Notes: generated by a model not told the origin, from the letters alone. Shown: positions 11,954-24,620, counted from the first letter of the stretch. The stretch is DNA of 64,000 bases from Gnetum montanum (GCA_015680685.1 MNCI01002152.1:372498-436497), one strand, 5' to 3'. Translations and numbers: made by a program.

Positions 11954-11963
11954 CATGGGGGTA
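11954..11963 (+). promoter_or_regulatory. polypurine tract of B
   Basis: CATGGGGGTA lies directly against the first base of the 3' LTR, the expected place for plus-strand priming. G (minus strand at 21486-21496) and E (54022-54031) have the same arrangement. Confidence 0.8.
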
Positions 11964-12927
11964 TGATGAATCATGGTTTGTTGGGTGCTAATATCAGACC
12001 CTTGATATCAGACCCTTGTTAACTAGGTGTTGATATCAGACCCCTATTAACCAAGTCCTATTATTGGGCCCCTGATATTTGATGAGTCCCACTATCAAAT
12101 CCCCATTATCAAACCTTTGATATTGCACCCGTGATATCGTGGTTCTCATGTGAGCCTATAAATACATAGTGGGGTAGACAGGAAAGAGTAGTCAATCTTT
12201 CAATAGTGAGTTTAGTGTTAGAGTAGAGTCTTTTTGTCATTTTTTCCTCTTAATTATTTTCTCCTAGTGCATTCCCACAGTGTGATGATTGTAATTGTAT
12301 GGAACCTTTATTTAAGTGTGACATACTTGGACACACACATGACTAGAAATAAAGATTGAGATTACTTCATCATTGCAACATTCACTTAGTTTAATTATTT
12401 AATTGTTATTTTTATTTATTACTTTCATAGTTAATATATATTCACCATAAACTCCTTAAACGTGGAATGAGTATGGCTTAATCACAAGCATTTAAGTGTG
12501 ACTACTTGGTATCCCAGTAGCGTACCTAGGCCATGCACTTGGTAATCCCAGTGGTAGTCATGCACGAGGTCCAAGATGTATATGGATGATTAAGGAACGG
12601 ATGCTCATCACACTTAGGCTAGCTTAGATTATCTCTTCCTATCTCCTATTAGTTTAGATTCTCTCTCCATTTTCCTCTTAGCTTAATTAAAGATATTTTT
12701 CATTGCCTCTAGGAGTAGCACTAGGTTAGAAACCACATCATACACCTCACTCTGAACTAAACCATGTGTGAAAAAGCAAATACTAGTCTAGGTGGGAAGA
12801 TAGTGAATTGTGATCAATGAGTAACTATCTAGATACCACAAATAGCCCGTCTACGGAGTTCAACTAGATCATGCGTGAAATGCTCATATTCATATGGTTG
12901 AGTGTAGGGGTACCTAGCCACTCATCA
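11964..12927 (+). repeat. 3' LTR of B
   Basis: Same ends as the 5' LTR, TATA box CTATAAATA at 12156-12164. The palindrome zone (about 11985-12145) is shorter and most GATATCG sites have decayed to TATCA or TATTG forms. Confidence 0.92.
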
Positions 12928-14335
12928 CATGGGAACCCAAGCAACATAAGGGTCACACACCCCATTTGTCCCATTTTTGCCTCAATTACCAATGCAAACA
13001 TTATTTTCTTTGTTTAGTCCATGAGCCACAATCATAACACAACCTCTTCCTTCTCTCATGCAACCCATATGAGGCTACAAGCCTCACAAGAAATGCCATA
13101 GATATTTCTGCAAACTTCATAGTACCATCACAAGAAATAGATCAAGCCTTCTAGATGATCTAGGACATAATAGAGGAGTTGAAAAGGCTTAAATCCTCTA
13201 CCTCACAAACTATCAAGATTATGGACTTTTATCAAGATAATCCCATAAGTTCTGTAGCCCCATCCTCGATCCTTCCTCTTGGTGTCCCTATTCCCCAATT
13301 TAGTAAATATAAAGAAGAAGTTAATCCTAATGCTCATCTTATTATCTTTTGATCTGAATGCTTACTATTGTAAGCATGGTCTCATACCATCATGAAAATC
13401 TTCACTATGTCTTTAATTTGGAAAGAACTTAATTGGTATCATGCATTACCTAGGGGATCCATATCCTCTTTGGAGGACTTGGTTGCCTAGTTTGCGAACT
13501 ACTTCAAGGATAACTTGAAGCACAACACCATGCTTGACCAACTCATGAAGGTTAAGCAAGGACCCTTAGAACCTATGTAGAAATTCATTCATCAATGGAA
13601 TGGACTACCAAATTAAATAGTAAAGCTTATAGTCAAAGCACACTTGTTAGCCATATTTAAGGGAGTAATGAACAACTTTATCAAGTTAAAACTCTACTAC
13701 CTTGATCTAAGATCACTCACCCAAACATTTTCCCAAACAAAAAATATAGAAGATGCTATGGAAGCTAGTCACAATTCCACCTATATAGCATACAAAAATC
13801 AACATACATGGAGAGATAAAGAAAAGAGTCAACAAAACAACACAACTATAGAAATTGTAACCAAGGAAACAAAGCTCACAAACCAAGGGGTAGAGGTCAA
13901 TCCACCTAAGGCCCCCACCAATGATCATAATAACCAACCATTAACATCTACATTAAAACCAGACCCAACTACATTGATAATAACTAGACCCAACTTCAAA
14001 AGGAAGGAAATGTCCAAATACACTTCGCTACCATTAAAACCATCTGAGCTATTTGACAAACTTTTGAAAAGTGAGCATATTCAATATAAAAAAATGTTTG
14101 AAGCTTCCCAAAAGAAGCATGATAGACTATGTGAAATAGCCAAGGATCCCTCTTGGACAATGAAAGATGACTCGCAATTGCCTAAATACTTTAAGTTAGA
14201 ATGATTTTGCCATTATCATCGACTACTTGGTCATGACAAAGACTTCTACCTTGCACTGAAGGATGACTTGCAAAGGATGATAGAGAGGGAGGAGCTAGTC
14301 CTAGATGCTTACAACCAAATTTGGCCATAAACCTA
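12928..14335 (+). pseudogene. gag: host-element gag, core and zinc knuckle, degenerate
   Basis: Continues the gag interrupted by B. About 13290-13620 reads as a retrotransposon gag domain (W-Y near 13435, then LPRGSISSLEDLV, FANYF and a KQGPLEP block) with several stops. A cleaner 186-codon stretch runs 13644-14204. A Tat-type zinc-knuckle remnant (FCHYHRLLGHDKDF, last cysteine lost) with the following ALKDDLQ helix lies at 14205-14275. This is typical of Tat-lineage gag and differs from the gag of B, E and F. Confidence 0.75.
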
Positions 14336-14529
14336 GTCAATGTAGATTTACAAAGACCTACTAAATGCTAATGAAAACCCCTATGCTATTTCAACATTTA
14401 ACATTGATGATGCATGGAGGAAGTAAAGCACAACTAGGATGACAAGCCCATATCCAATAATAAAAAATTCTTTAGTGCAATAGACCAAGTCAAGCAGTTC
14501 CTCAAGCAAAAAAACACAACTCTAAGCTT

Positions 14530-15036
14530 ATATGACCTGATCATGACTTCCTCCACACATTGTGAGGTGCTAGTCAAAATGTTGACCTCCATCCCCATTA
14601 GTGAGGATATCCTGGCTAATGAGGAATCCATCCATGTAGTGATGGTTCCTTCCTTACCAAGGGAGGAGAAATCAACACCCTTAACATTTTTCAATAGTGA
14701 AATTAAGGTTAATCTCCAAAATGATGAAGTAACTACAACCCCTTTATTCATAACCATACACATAGGAAAATTTAAAATTCATCGGGTTCATGTTGATGAT
14801 GGAACCACAACAATGTCATCCCATGCACAATTATTGAATTCTTGGGCCTAATTGAGAAAATACAACCTACAACCACCATATCTCTTAAGTTCTTCAATGC
14901 ATCAAGAGTTTCCATCAAAGGGTCTATCTCCTTGGATTTGGTAACTAGGGAGAAATTCCCCATAACCACTAATTTCTTGGTGCTGGAGGAGACACCAGGA
15001 TTCAACCTAATCTTAGGAAGACCTTGGTTGGCTTAA
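14530..15036 (+). pseudogene. host-element aspartic protease, degenerate
   Basis: Retropepsin-like. The active-site segment reads HRVHVDDGTTT near 14790 and the C-terminal ILGRPWL motif is at about 15012-15032, the pair expected in Tat-lineage proteases. One frameshift near 14840-14850 splits it. Upstream SEDILAN and TPLFITIHIG blocks are typical of the Ogre/Tat gag-protease linker. The protease would mature the gag-pol polyprotein; this copy is broken. Confidence 0.75.
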
Positions 15037-15835
15037 CTATGATCTATGTCCTCTCCCATCCATCAATAAATTCACCTTCCTTACGAGGGAGGTGAAATCT
15101 TCATTCATGGTGATAATACAATTTTCCTAGCTATCAACAACATAGACATAGAGAAAGCATCCAAAATAGAGCTTCAAGAAGAATCTCCTGACCATGAAGA
15201 GCAACAACCCAAGAAAGCTAACAATGACAATAATGAGTGGTGATGAACTCCCTTTTAACATTGTAAGGAAAGGGGATGGTGAATATAAGCTTGTGTAGTG
15301 TAGGCCTTACTCACTTCCTAATCTTGTAGAGATTAGGAAGAATTTGTACAAATGACGTTTCCCTTAATCTTTCCATGCCCCTATGACCTAATGCACTGAT
15401 AGCCATATGTCCTTACTTTTCTTTTGAAGTTTATTATACCTTTTTATGCATTTTTTGTTTTACTCTTTATGCATGTAGCCTAAGTACATTTTCATTTTTA
15501 CCTATTTACTACAACCTTGCTTTATTTTTACTTATGTTATGAACATTGAAAAAGCCTTATAAATATTATTCTTTCTTTCTCCATCATCCACTATGATGTT
15601 AAACTAGCATTATGACCCACCATGGTCCTAAACTAGCCAAAGTAACATTAATGCATCATGGCCCACCATGGTCTTAAACTAGAAAAAGTAACATTAATGC
15701 ATCATGACCCACCATGGTCTTAAACTAGCAAAATAATATAACCTATTTCCATGATGGCCTAAAACTAGCAATTGTTCCTTCCATGATTATATCTCTCGTG
15801 GCTTAATCTATTATTACATGATTAGCCATTTGATT
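15037..15835 (+). repeat. post-protease spacer with ~46-bp tandem units
   Basis: After a short low-quality coding tail, three units start with CCCACCATGG at 15616, 15662 and 15708, each carrying TAAACTAG. TAAACTAG units also follow the integrase (46480-46610), and similar sequence precedes RT (32160-32570), which suggests one element family. A GTAAGG at 15263 could be a splice donor for an Ogre-type intron. Confidence 0.55.
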
Positions 15836-16068
15836 CTATAACCAAAAAGTCAAAATAGCCATTCTCAACTTTTACACTATTTACTACAACGTGATATATA
15901 GCTAAAAATGATAAAAAAATATTTAAATTTAAATTTAAAGTATCCATACATAGCCATGGACATGTTAAACAGAAAAAAAATGTCAAAGAATAATAATCAT
16001 CTATAAAATAGTCTTGGCTAATCATAGCCATCATCATGAAAATAAAAACAAGAAGACAACAAGCTAAA

Positions 16069-19000
16069 CTAATGGAGGCTATTAATTGGTATCCAAATGA
16101 AGAAGTGGTGGGTCATTTCCACCCTCATTGCTAGGGTCGCCAATGTCTCCTAAGACCTGAAATGTAATAACATATAGCTAGTTAGTAACCCATAGCCAAA
16201 ACCATAGCTTAAAATAATAAATAAAAACATATAATATATCAAAATTATGAAGAGTCTGGCTCCATTACATCTAGGGGTATATGGGGAAGGCCTTCCTCCA
16301 AATGATGTAGGATCTGGTCCTTCATCATGTTGACCCAATCAACATCCCTAAAATCAACACTAGAGAGAATGTTGATCGTATTTATAGGAGTCCAAGTAGA
16401 AGGATCTTGGGTAATAATAGCCATAAAGGTCTCACTTGCAGCAATGATAATCTGACTAGTAGGGGATTGCTCCATCGTGAGAGTACCTTCAAAAAACTAA
16501 TAAGCACTCTTTGCTTGGATTCCCTAGATGAATAACTATCTCTTGCACTATTCAACCAACTCCTCATTGAGCCACTTAAGGTAGGCCCCATGATCTAACT
16601 TGTACTATTTCTTGTGGCATTTTTTGTCTTGTCTCACTCTAGGATCCAAGCATAATGAGTTTTTCAGTTCTCAACCTTTTGGAAGATGAGATCCATCTAG
16701 ATATATTATTTTCTCATCTCCTATAGGACCACTGCTTTATCCTGAATGACATGCTAGTAGTGGGCCCACATTATCTCCTTAGTCCATAATTTCCCTGAGT
16801 TAGCCACTTGGGCTTCCATAAAGGCCTTATGGTCTCAAAGATCTCTATCATATCCTCCTATTGTTGAGTCTTTTCCCTTAAGGCCATAACTTCCTCCCAT
16901 AGGGATTTGTTGAACCTCTCTATCTTCCATGAATATTTTGCACACAACATTGCTAGATCAATAGCAGTCTTGTATGACTTCAAGGGTACACTAGTTATGT
17001 CAAAGAAAAGCTTAGGTAAGAAGTCTATCTCCATGTCTCTGCTAGGGTCCCACTCCATAAAAGGCACTACACAAGCATAAAATGCACAACCTAAGATAGC
17101 CATAATGTAAGCATAGCCTATAACTAAAGCACATAAAACAAAATACTTACCTATCTTAGGTGCAACCTGATGCAACTAATTGATGATGTCCTTAGCCATC
17201 CCATGCATGAACTCCACTTTGTCTGGAGTCTCTACCCATGTTTTCACATGAAACTTAGGGATGGAAGATTGCACTAGTGGCTTAGGGACTAGTGTAAGCA
17301 TAACAATCATTGAAAGGTTAGGATGAAAACCAAAGATAGATAATGAGATATAACAAAAATATTAAGGCATGGACATACCTCACTCGTCCTTCTCTTTCTT
17401 CTCAGGGATGATGATGAGGGATGTACTTGATACTACCTCACCAAAAAAGACGTCTAGATCATCTATACCTACATTGACAAATCCTTCAACCATAGGTTGC
17501 TTTAGGAGTGCCTCTTTTGCACACCTTTATTTTTCCTCTATAATAGCTTAGGCTACCATAACTTGATGCTTACCTACAACTATAGCACATAGAAAACCAA
17601 TTAGCACATGAAACCATAAAGTAGACATAAACTTTAAAACATGAAAGAGCCAAATTTAAATAAAGCACACTTGTAACTGCCTATTGTGATAGCCAAATCA
17701 TAAACTTAAGTTTCTTTGGGGTAGGATGCTTTGATGTTGGGGGTGCCTCATCCATAAGCCTCTTAAGTTTCTCCCTAGATACCCCTTTATCCTCTATATG
17801 CCTTCATCATCATTAGTACTGTTAAGAGACTCATGCTGCCTAACATTGAGATTCTTAGTGGTGATGGATAATGTATCATTCAACCCCTCTAGTGGGTTTT
17901 GGGCCTATATTGTTGGATAAATGTGCTTTATCTAAGGCCTAGAAAGTTGGCTTGGGTTTTGGGAAACCCATCGTTTATTCTAGTACACAACCAGAAACTT
18001 CATAAACCTCTTTAGATAATCTACAAAAAAAGCCAAAGTGCATGTGCATTATCGTAGAGGTATTAGCACAGAGTCTAAGGATATCCTCCTAAATCCTAGT
18101 AGTTAAAGTAGCCACCTAATCAAACCTGGTGCCCTCCATTAGGACCTTCTTAAAGATCCACCCCTATGCCAAGCCAATTACCTTATTTTGTGAAGATAGT
18201 TTATGAAATGCATGAGACTTGAACAAAGGATATGATTCCTTTACATCAGGGTTCATGAAGCTATACATTGAAATTCTAGAGTGACCCATGTTGGCATTAA
18301 GCCACTCCAAAACTTTGTCTTACTGGCCTACTTCCCTTACTATCCTAGTGGAAACCTTTGCCCCATCAATATAAACACCAAAAATTTCACAAAAGAGGCT
18401 CACACCTATGTCATGTTCACCTTCATACCCTAGATGATGATGAAAATGAACAATCTTATAATTGAAGGAGTCAATGACATGCAACATCTCCACAGTAGGG
18501 ATGGAAGAGATAGGTTCCATAAATACATCAAGAAAACTTGCACATTGGATATTTACTTAAACATACCTAGGCACTTGTCTCTTTACCCATTCTTATGCTG
18601 ATGTCACCTCACCAAACGTTAGGATGAGGGCATCCTCATGATGTAAACCTAAGCGGTATAGTGACATCAACCAAGATGGAAGGCCTTGCAAAGAAATAAC
18701 CAAATTTTAGCATTGACGTAAGAAATTTTAACAACCAAGTAAAGCAATAGAACACTTAAAGTTATAACCATGAAACACTAGAAGCTATAGCCTTTATGCT
18801 TACCTTTCCTTTTCTTCTTCGGTGTGGTTTGAGTGGAGGTCCCAACTACAAGGGTCAGATTGTTGCAATTGGCATCTACCCACTAGTTGTGCATCATCTT
18901 ATCATCCTTGTACTTCTTGTATTCAGGATTGAATCTTGAGGCATATGCATCAAAGTCCCTCTTAATTATTGATACACAAAAATTTTGATTTGAGGATTCT

Positions 19001-19590
19001 TGGTGAATTTGTCCAAAGCAATTTGTGCCATTACCAAGATTTGATCGTTGATGATCAAACCTTGATCATTGACCTTGTATCTACAAGAAGTTTGTAAAAT
19101 TTATGAAGCTAGGGAAGGTTGTTAAGCCAAAAACATAAAAACATCACAATAATCATGCTCACCCTTATAGATGATACAAGGTGCTAGGAGGATTCTATAA
19201 TAACTTGTGAGCTCTATGCTTCACCATCAGAGTATTGTCAACATTATATCAACTATACTCTAGCATCATCCAAATATTTATAAGGTAGCATGAGCTTATG
19301 GCTTTTGCTGGTCCCCCTACTATCTTAGGAGGTGTCTTGTCAATAATGAATCTAACAATCAAGCTAGATGCTAGAGGCAATAGGGCCTCCACAATGATCT
19401 TGGCTACATTTGGGGACAAGTGTAATCATAGCATCACATTGAATTTCCTAAGGAGGTAGGCAATGAGGTTCCTTTCCCTAAGCTAGAACCACAATGAGAA
19501 TTTCTTGAAAGGCATGTCATGTGGTAGGGTGTTGGTCTTGGGATGAACAATGTAGCACAAGATACCAACTCCACTATGATGAGGATAGAC
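16069..19590 (-). pseudogene. degenerate multi-exon gene, antisense to the host element
   Basis: Unrecognised protein on the strand opposite gag and RT. Candidate exons (minus order): about 19586-19163, 19080-18804, 18684 to about 17700, about 17560-17379, 17288-17151, 17090 to about 16247, perhaps 16158-16069. Introns have GT donors (GGTAAGC after 18804, GGTATGT after 17379, GGTAAGT after 17151) and AG acceptors. Two junctions keep phase: 17379/17288 joins G to TC, and 17151/17090 joins G to GT, giving PKIGCAFYACVV across the border. Stops and a frameshift show decay. Legible blocks include KFHVKTWVETPDKVEF and ALREKTQQ. The probable first exon is at 28396-28523, with element G inserted between. 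It could be an antisense ORF of the Tat lineage or a captured host gene. Confidence 0.55.
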
Positions 19591-19614
19591 CTTAAAAAGA
19601 TGTTGCATGAAGCA

Positions 19615-20215
19615 AAGAAAAAACATTATGGAATTACTTATCAAATTCAGAAAAAACATCTAGTCAAACATGGAATCAGCCTCTGTGAAAAGCTCTAAGG
19701 TATTTCTTTAAGTTAGCTTAATAGATTCCATAAGAAAAAATTATTACAACCTTGCATAACCTTACTTTGTAACCAATTGGAATTACTTAGTATATTTAGA
19801 AAAAAAATCTAGTCATAGGTGAAATTAGCCTTTGTAAAAAGCTCTAAGATGTTTTTCTAAATTAGTCTAAGCAATTCCACAAGAAAAAATTATTACAACC
19901 TTGTGTAGCGTTACATTATGGAGTTACTTAGCAAACTTGGAAAAACATCTAGTCGGAGGTGAAATTAACCTCTATAAAAAGCTCTAAGATGTTTATCTAA
20001 ATTAGCTTGGGAAATTCCACAAAAACAAAAGCATTATTACAACCTTTCAAAGGAAAAACATTATGGCCAATTGGAATTACTTAGCAAATTTGGAAAAAAC
20101 ATCTTAGTTGGAGGTGAAATTAGCCTATGTAAAAAGATCTAAGGTGTTTATCTAAATTAGCTTAAGAAATTCCATAAAATCATTATTACCATAGCCAACA
20201 TATTATAGCTAAAGC
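19615..20215. repeat. tandem repeat, period about 141-153 bp, four copies
   Basis: Units begin at GGAATTACTTA-like sites at 19630, 19779, 19920 and 20073, each followed by an AAAAACATCTAGTC block and GTAAAAAGCTCTAAG. They lie upstream of the first well-read antisense exon (minus orientation), probably in an intron. Confidence 0.7.
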
Positions 20216-20249
20216 ATTATAACTAAAATTAAACCTTGGTCTAACTAAG

Positions 20250-20450
20250 AATAAGTTTAGAAAAAAACATCTAAATTATGCAAAGCATGCATAAATTTTG
20301 AAAAAACATCTAAACTATGCACAAATTTAAAAAACAGAAACATAAATTTAGAAAATACATCTAAATTATGGAAAGCATGCATAAAATTGAAAAAAACATC
20401 TAAGCTATGCACAAATTTAGAAGAAGCATCATAAACTAGAAAAAACCATG
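20250..20450. repeat. AT-rich minisatellite of AAAACATCTAAA units
   Basis: Alternating units (AACATCTAAATTATGCAAAGC; AACATCTAAACTATGCAC) repeat about every 40-60 bases. The minus-strand translation is correspondingly periodic, which is a by-product and not evidence of a protein. Confidence 0.65.
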
Positions 20451-21260
20451 TAGCCATAGTTAAAGCTTGCTAAAAAATAGAGAAAGCTCTTACTATTCTT
20501 AAAAAAAATTAAGCATTATTTTTACATGTTGACAAAAGAAAAACATAAGTTATAAATGTCAACCACTTCCATTTCTAAATGGGTAGTGTGCTATGATCAT
20601 AATTTTTCATTAGAAATTCATTTGTACTCTAATTTCATCAAAAAATTCCTTTGTACTTTGATTTTAGTCATTCCACCATAAAAAGAATCCTAAAATTATG
20701 AACCTTATAGACATGACCATTAAAATCAAAAAAGTATAGTCATATATTGATAAAACATAAAAAAAATTAGCCAAAATTGTAGTTGTCGACACTTACCCCT
20801 TTTCATGCGAGGCTGGTAAAAACTTCATCAAAATTTTTTTTGAGCTCTAAATGAAGTGACTCCACTAGTTTTAAAAAGCTTAAATCAAGCCCTATGCACC
20901 CATGTTTAGAAAAAATTCAAAAAAAATTTCATTTATGCAAGAAAAATTTGTCATTTTGGATAATAATCTGAAAATGGCACAAACATCCTTCTTATACAAT
21001 AATTCATAGGAAATTTGTTTTCACTTCAATCTGAGTGATTCCACCTTTGTTGGAAAGCTGAAGCAAAGAAATGGTTACCAATAACTAGAAATAAGCAAGA
21101 CCTTTGTAATTTCTTTAAAAAAAAATTGCAAAGTACATGAAATTACAAAAGTGGCACAAACAACCTAACTACGTAATGTTAGGAAAAAATCATAACTTCA
21201 TCATTATGAATCCATTTTAAATGAGATAATACCTATTTAAAATATTAAATGAATAGAAAC
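20451..21260. other. AT-rich spacer, no gene seen
   Basis: A-rich sequence between the minisatellite and element G. It resembles intron-like DNA of the antisense gene and contains no supported reading frame. Confidence 0.5.
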
Positions 21261-21485
21261 TGATGAGTGGCGAGGTACCCCTACACTCAACCATACGAAA
21301 CAAGCGTAGCACACGCGATCTGGTCGAACTCCGCAAAATAAGTGCCTACACACCTCTTATTTATAGATAGGACGGTGCATCACGATATCATGTACACGAT
21401 ATCGTAGGGGACGACACCATATCGCGTACACGATATTGCATGGGATGCAATATCGTAACGTTACACGATATCGCGTCTCATCATA
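21261..21485 (-). repeat. 3' LTR of G, internally deleted
   Basis: Both ends match the 5' LTR, but about 840 bp are missing between the U5-side TGCCTACACACC and the TATA-side TCTTATTTATA. The two breakpoints in the 5' LTR share ACC, suggesting a microhomology deletion. The promoter end keeps a larger GATATC array (21380-21478) than the 5' LTR has. Confidence 0.8.
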
Positions 21486-21496
21486 CCCCCATGACT
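21486..21496 (-). promoter_or_regulatory. polypurine tract of G
   Basis: On the minus strand CATGGGGGTA directly precedes TGATGAGACGCG, the start of the 3' LTR. Confidence 0.75.
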
Positions 21497-22230
21497 AAAT
21501 GAAAACTTGTCCTCGAGTTCCTTACAAAACATTAGGAAGGTATGGGATTATTGAGGTGAATGGAATTAATGGGATGACATGTGAACAGATCATCATTACA
21601 AGACTTGACAAAAATAGTGTTCATGACAACAAGAGTGAACACCTTATTACATTGACATCAGGCCTTAGTTGGAAGTTGAGAGAGAAGAGAGAAGGAAGTG
21701 TTGCTATTGCCAACGCCAAGATTGCACCTTTCGTTGTCCATCCGTAAGCGCGCCATCGATCTTGCCCCTTGCATAGCTACTTCCAACACTGCTCCATTCC
21801 AAGTGTTTGCTCCAGATCCAATCCATTGTTGTATGACTGCCATCTGCACACACAACACAATCATAAATTAGCAAGGGTAAATAGATCATCATGTAATTAA
21901 TACCTTGCTTCGGTGTAGGTCCATTGGCTAGGTTGTGGTATGGATAATTGTGGATCTGGGGATGTATTAATGATGACTACCGAAGATGTAGGGGTTAGGA
22001 AAAAATTGAAAAAAATTAGGGCTAGGAGAAAATCAAAAAAATCGGGCCCCATACCCCCATGACTAATCACGAACCTCCAGTAGCATTAGAATGGAGAAAG
22101 AAAATGAGTAAGAAAGATAGATAAAAAGGGACAACTATGGCATCGATGAAATGGATGTCAAGATGGAAATGAAAAAAATAAAATTAATTGCAAAATGTTA
22201 AGGGAAAGAAGTTAACTAATTCCCCAAATA

Positions 22231-22330
22231 GGAATGTCAGTGGGTCCTCCCCAAAGCAGGCTCATGCCCTTAATGCCCTGGTAAACCCACATTCAAAGAG
22301 TCTGTAGGCTCTAGGAATGTCATTTGGAAC
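22231..22330 (-). other. conserved noncoding block, copy in G
   Basis: Reverse complement of the block in E (53200-53300), including TTTGGGGAGGACCCACT and GAATGTGGGTTT. GTGGGT and ACCCAC could pair. Preserved here although nearby protein frames are broken. Confidence 0.6.
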
Positions 22331-23249
22331 AAGAGTTAAAGTCATAACCACAAGAATTTACCAAAATGAAAATAATGTATCTACGAAAATATACATTAAT
22401 GATACAACCGACAATGAGGTGAACAATGGAGAGAAGGATGGAGAGAAGAGAATGGAATGGAATCCCAAGAACAAGGTGGTGTACAACCCCTTGTGTGTTT
22501 CATGATTAATGTGACTTGGCAAATATCATTCCAATTCTGGCCTCAAACAAACCACTTCCAATGACTTCACATTAATGCATGTGGCCAAACCATCCTCTTA
22601 AAGTAACAAGAATGCCTTCTCCAAAGAGTCACCACCATTTTGACAAAGCAAAGGAGAGAATGGGAAGCAAGAAGGGCCTTAGTTAGAGGGAACACTTTTG
22701 GTTCCATAACTAGTGCTTGTAGCCCAAGTTTATTTCATCTAAGGGGTGTGCTTTGAATCCTTACTTTGTTGCTTTTTTTTGTTTTTATGCGTGAGAACCA
22801 CACCATGCAAAGACTTCTTATTTTTATTTTCTCAGCTTTCGATAATTAGGTAACATCAGAATGGCAAGAAAACTCAAGAAGAAAATATCCAAGCACCCAA
22901 GATAATGGCCAACACAAATGCATCAATTTCCCTTGAAGTCACACCCTTTGCAATTCTTGAGTCCTTCCTTAGTTTGAGAAATGCCTAGTCACCAATTCGT
23001 TAAAGTTCTTATTATGAAGGAGACTGTACATTTCCAAGCCAAGAGAGACCATAGAAACTGGTGGATGGATGGATGAAGTGAACTCATTACCTGCCATATC
23101 AAAAGAAACATACCTTAGTATCACCATCGTGACTTAAAGGTAAAAACCAAACATTAGCAATCAACATGAAAATAGTTCATACCATTATGAAGAACACTTA
23201 TTGGGTGACAAACTTACAGGGTGGATCACACACACAAAATGGAAAAGTA

Positions 23250-23400
23250 CAATGATGTTGTAAAAAAAAACAAGAAAAGTTAAAGAAATTTGTAAAACAA
23301 AAATGTGTAAGACAAACATATGTAAAACAAAAACTTTGTAAAACAAAAACGTGTAAAACAAAAACTTGTAAAACAAAAATGTTGTAAAAAATAAACTTAA
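23250..23400. repeat. short tandem repeat of GTAAAACAAAAAC units
   Basis: About eight units of 16-19 bp at 23288-23395. The matching part of E (52185-52260) has far fewer units, so the array expanded in G or shrank in E. Confidence 0.7.
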
Positions 23401-23771
23401 AAGAACTGAGGGCCCCATATGGTTAGCATAGATGGCCATCTCCCCCATGACTGAGTAGGGAGAGATCGAAATAATGAGTGCCTATTTGAATTTCTTAAAA
23501 GTGTCCAAATTATCCCAATTGACGATCTTAGATTAAAGGGCGGAAGTTGGCAACACTCATATTCCAATGTGTCTATGCCTTCGTTATTGTCATGGTTTGT
23601 CTCCTCAGTTCATTCCATGCATATTTATTTTCTCTTTTGAGTAGCTATCAACCATGGGGTGTCTACTACTTGTTGTGTGGTTGCTACATATAGGCATCTT
23701 TGTTTCAAAATTTCAAGAGCACACCTATTACATGGAGGCATTTCCTCCATGTCATCACCCGATGAATCACT

Positions 23772-24613
23772 TTATGTGATGCATGGAACTTTCCTCTTCT
23801 TGATCTTTCCATAAATGTTTATCTTAGAAATTTTCAAGGAAATATCGTGGATCCTAAGGCATGCGTCTACTGTACTCAGCCATGCCCTTTCCATTATAAT
23901 TGGAAAGTCCTCTTCGTTGCTATTAACTTCTATCACTAGGAAGTCAGCTGGGTAGGACCAACCACACATAGTGGTAACAATGTCCTCCACTAATCCCAAG
24001 GGAATGATGATGGATTGGTCAGCCAACTCAAGTTGGATGTTTCTCTTCTTAAGTTGGGGCAGGTTCTAGGCTTGATACATCTTCGTGAAATTAGATTGAC
24101 TTCGGAACTTGAGTCAAGAAGAGCCTTATGTGGTGCATTCCCGATGATTTGTAGATAGATTAAGGAACTCCCAGGGTCAGTTAGTTTCCTAGGAAGGTGG
24201 CCTAACTTGATCCAGTCGGTTACGGTATGCGTTAACATAACCATATGCATTAAGCTCTGTTGGACTGAAGGGTGCTCCGAAGTGTTAGATGGTGGAGGAA
24301 TGTAACTAGACTCAACCACTTGTTGTTGTGAGAGTTTGTCTGGGCTTTTGGTTCTAAAGAAAGATCTTCTCTTTTTACAGTTGTCAGAACTAGCAGCAAG
24401 TTGAATATTTATAGCTCTCATGGCATTATGTTGCTGTGGTTGAGTAGGGAGTTCCCGTTGCATTGTTGGAGCAGGGGGTATGAGAACTATAGTTGGAAGA
24501 GGTGCAGATGGATTTGGAGGATGGGATGAATGTGGAATATCTTCGGGTTGAGAAGGATTCCTCCTAAAGTACTCTCGAACTTGGTAGTGATGTTGGGGAG
24601 TTATGTGACTCAT
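23772..24613 (-). pseudogene. protease region of G, degenerate
   Basis: Collinear with 51262-51872 in E. The active-site-like segment reads KALLDSSSEVNLIS, where a retropepsin would have D-S/T-G, and the later block LPIIMERAWLST stands where family proteases have an ILGRPWL-type motif. A frameshift near 24000-24026 splits it. An upstream Pro/Gln-rich stretch (about 24470-24610) belongs to the gag tail. Confidence 0.65.
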
Positions 24614-24620
24614 AGAGTCA

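Larger units (their letters stand above)
6572..12927 (+). mobile_element. LTR retrotransposon B, complete, non-autonomous Athila-like
   Basis: A 6.4 kb element with LTRs of 998 and 964 bp, TG...CA ends, a tRNA-Asp-type primer site next to the 5' LTR, a polypurine tract next to the 3' LTR, and a 5-bp target duplication CATGG at 6567-6571 and 12928-12932. The interior carries a gag with a zinc-knuckle-like motif and a degenerate 3' reading frame after a splice-acceptor-like site. No RT, RNase H or integrase similarity was found in the ~4.4 kb interior, so movement would need proteins from another element. It is inserted in the gag of the giant Tat-like host element. Confidence 0.9.

Noticed and set aside
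6572-12927. DNA transposon, because ends TGATGA/TCATCA look like terminal inverted repeats
   Set aside because: Direct LTRs of about 1 kb, primer site, polypurine tract and 5-bp duplication identify an LTR retrotransposon.
20257-20457. Periodic Phe/His/Leu-rich minus-strand frame
   Set aside because: Follows from a DNA minisatellite; the repeat explains it without coding.
23990-24613. Host protein-coding gene on the minus strand
   Set aside because: Collinear with the E protease region and lies inside element G with LTRs.
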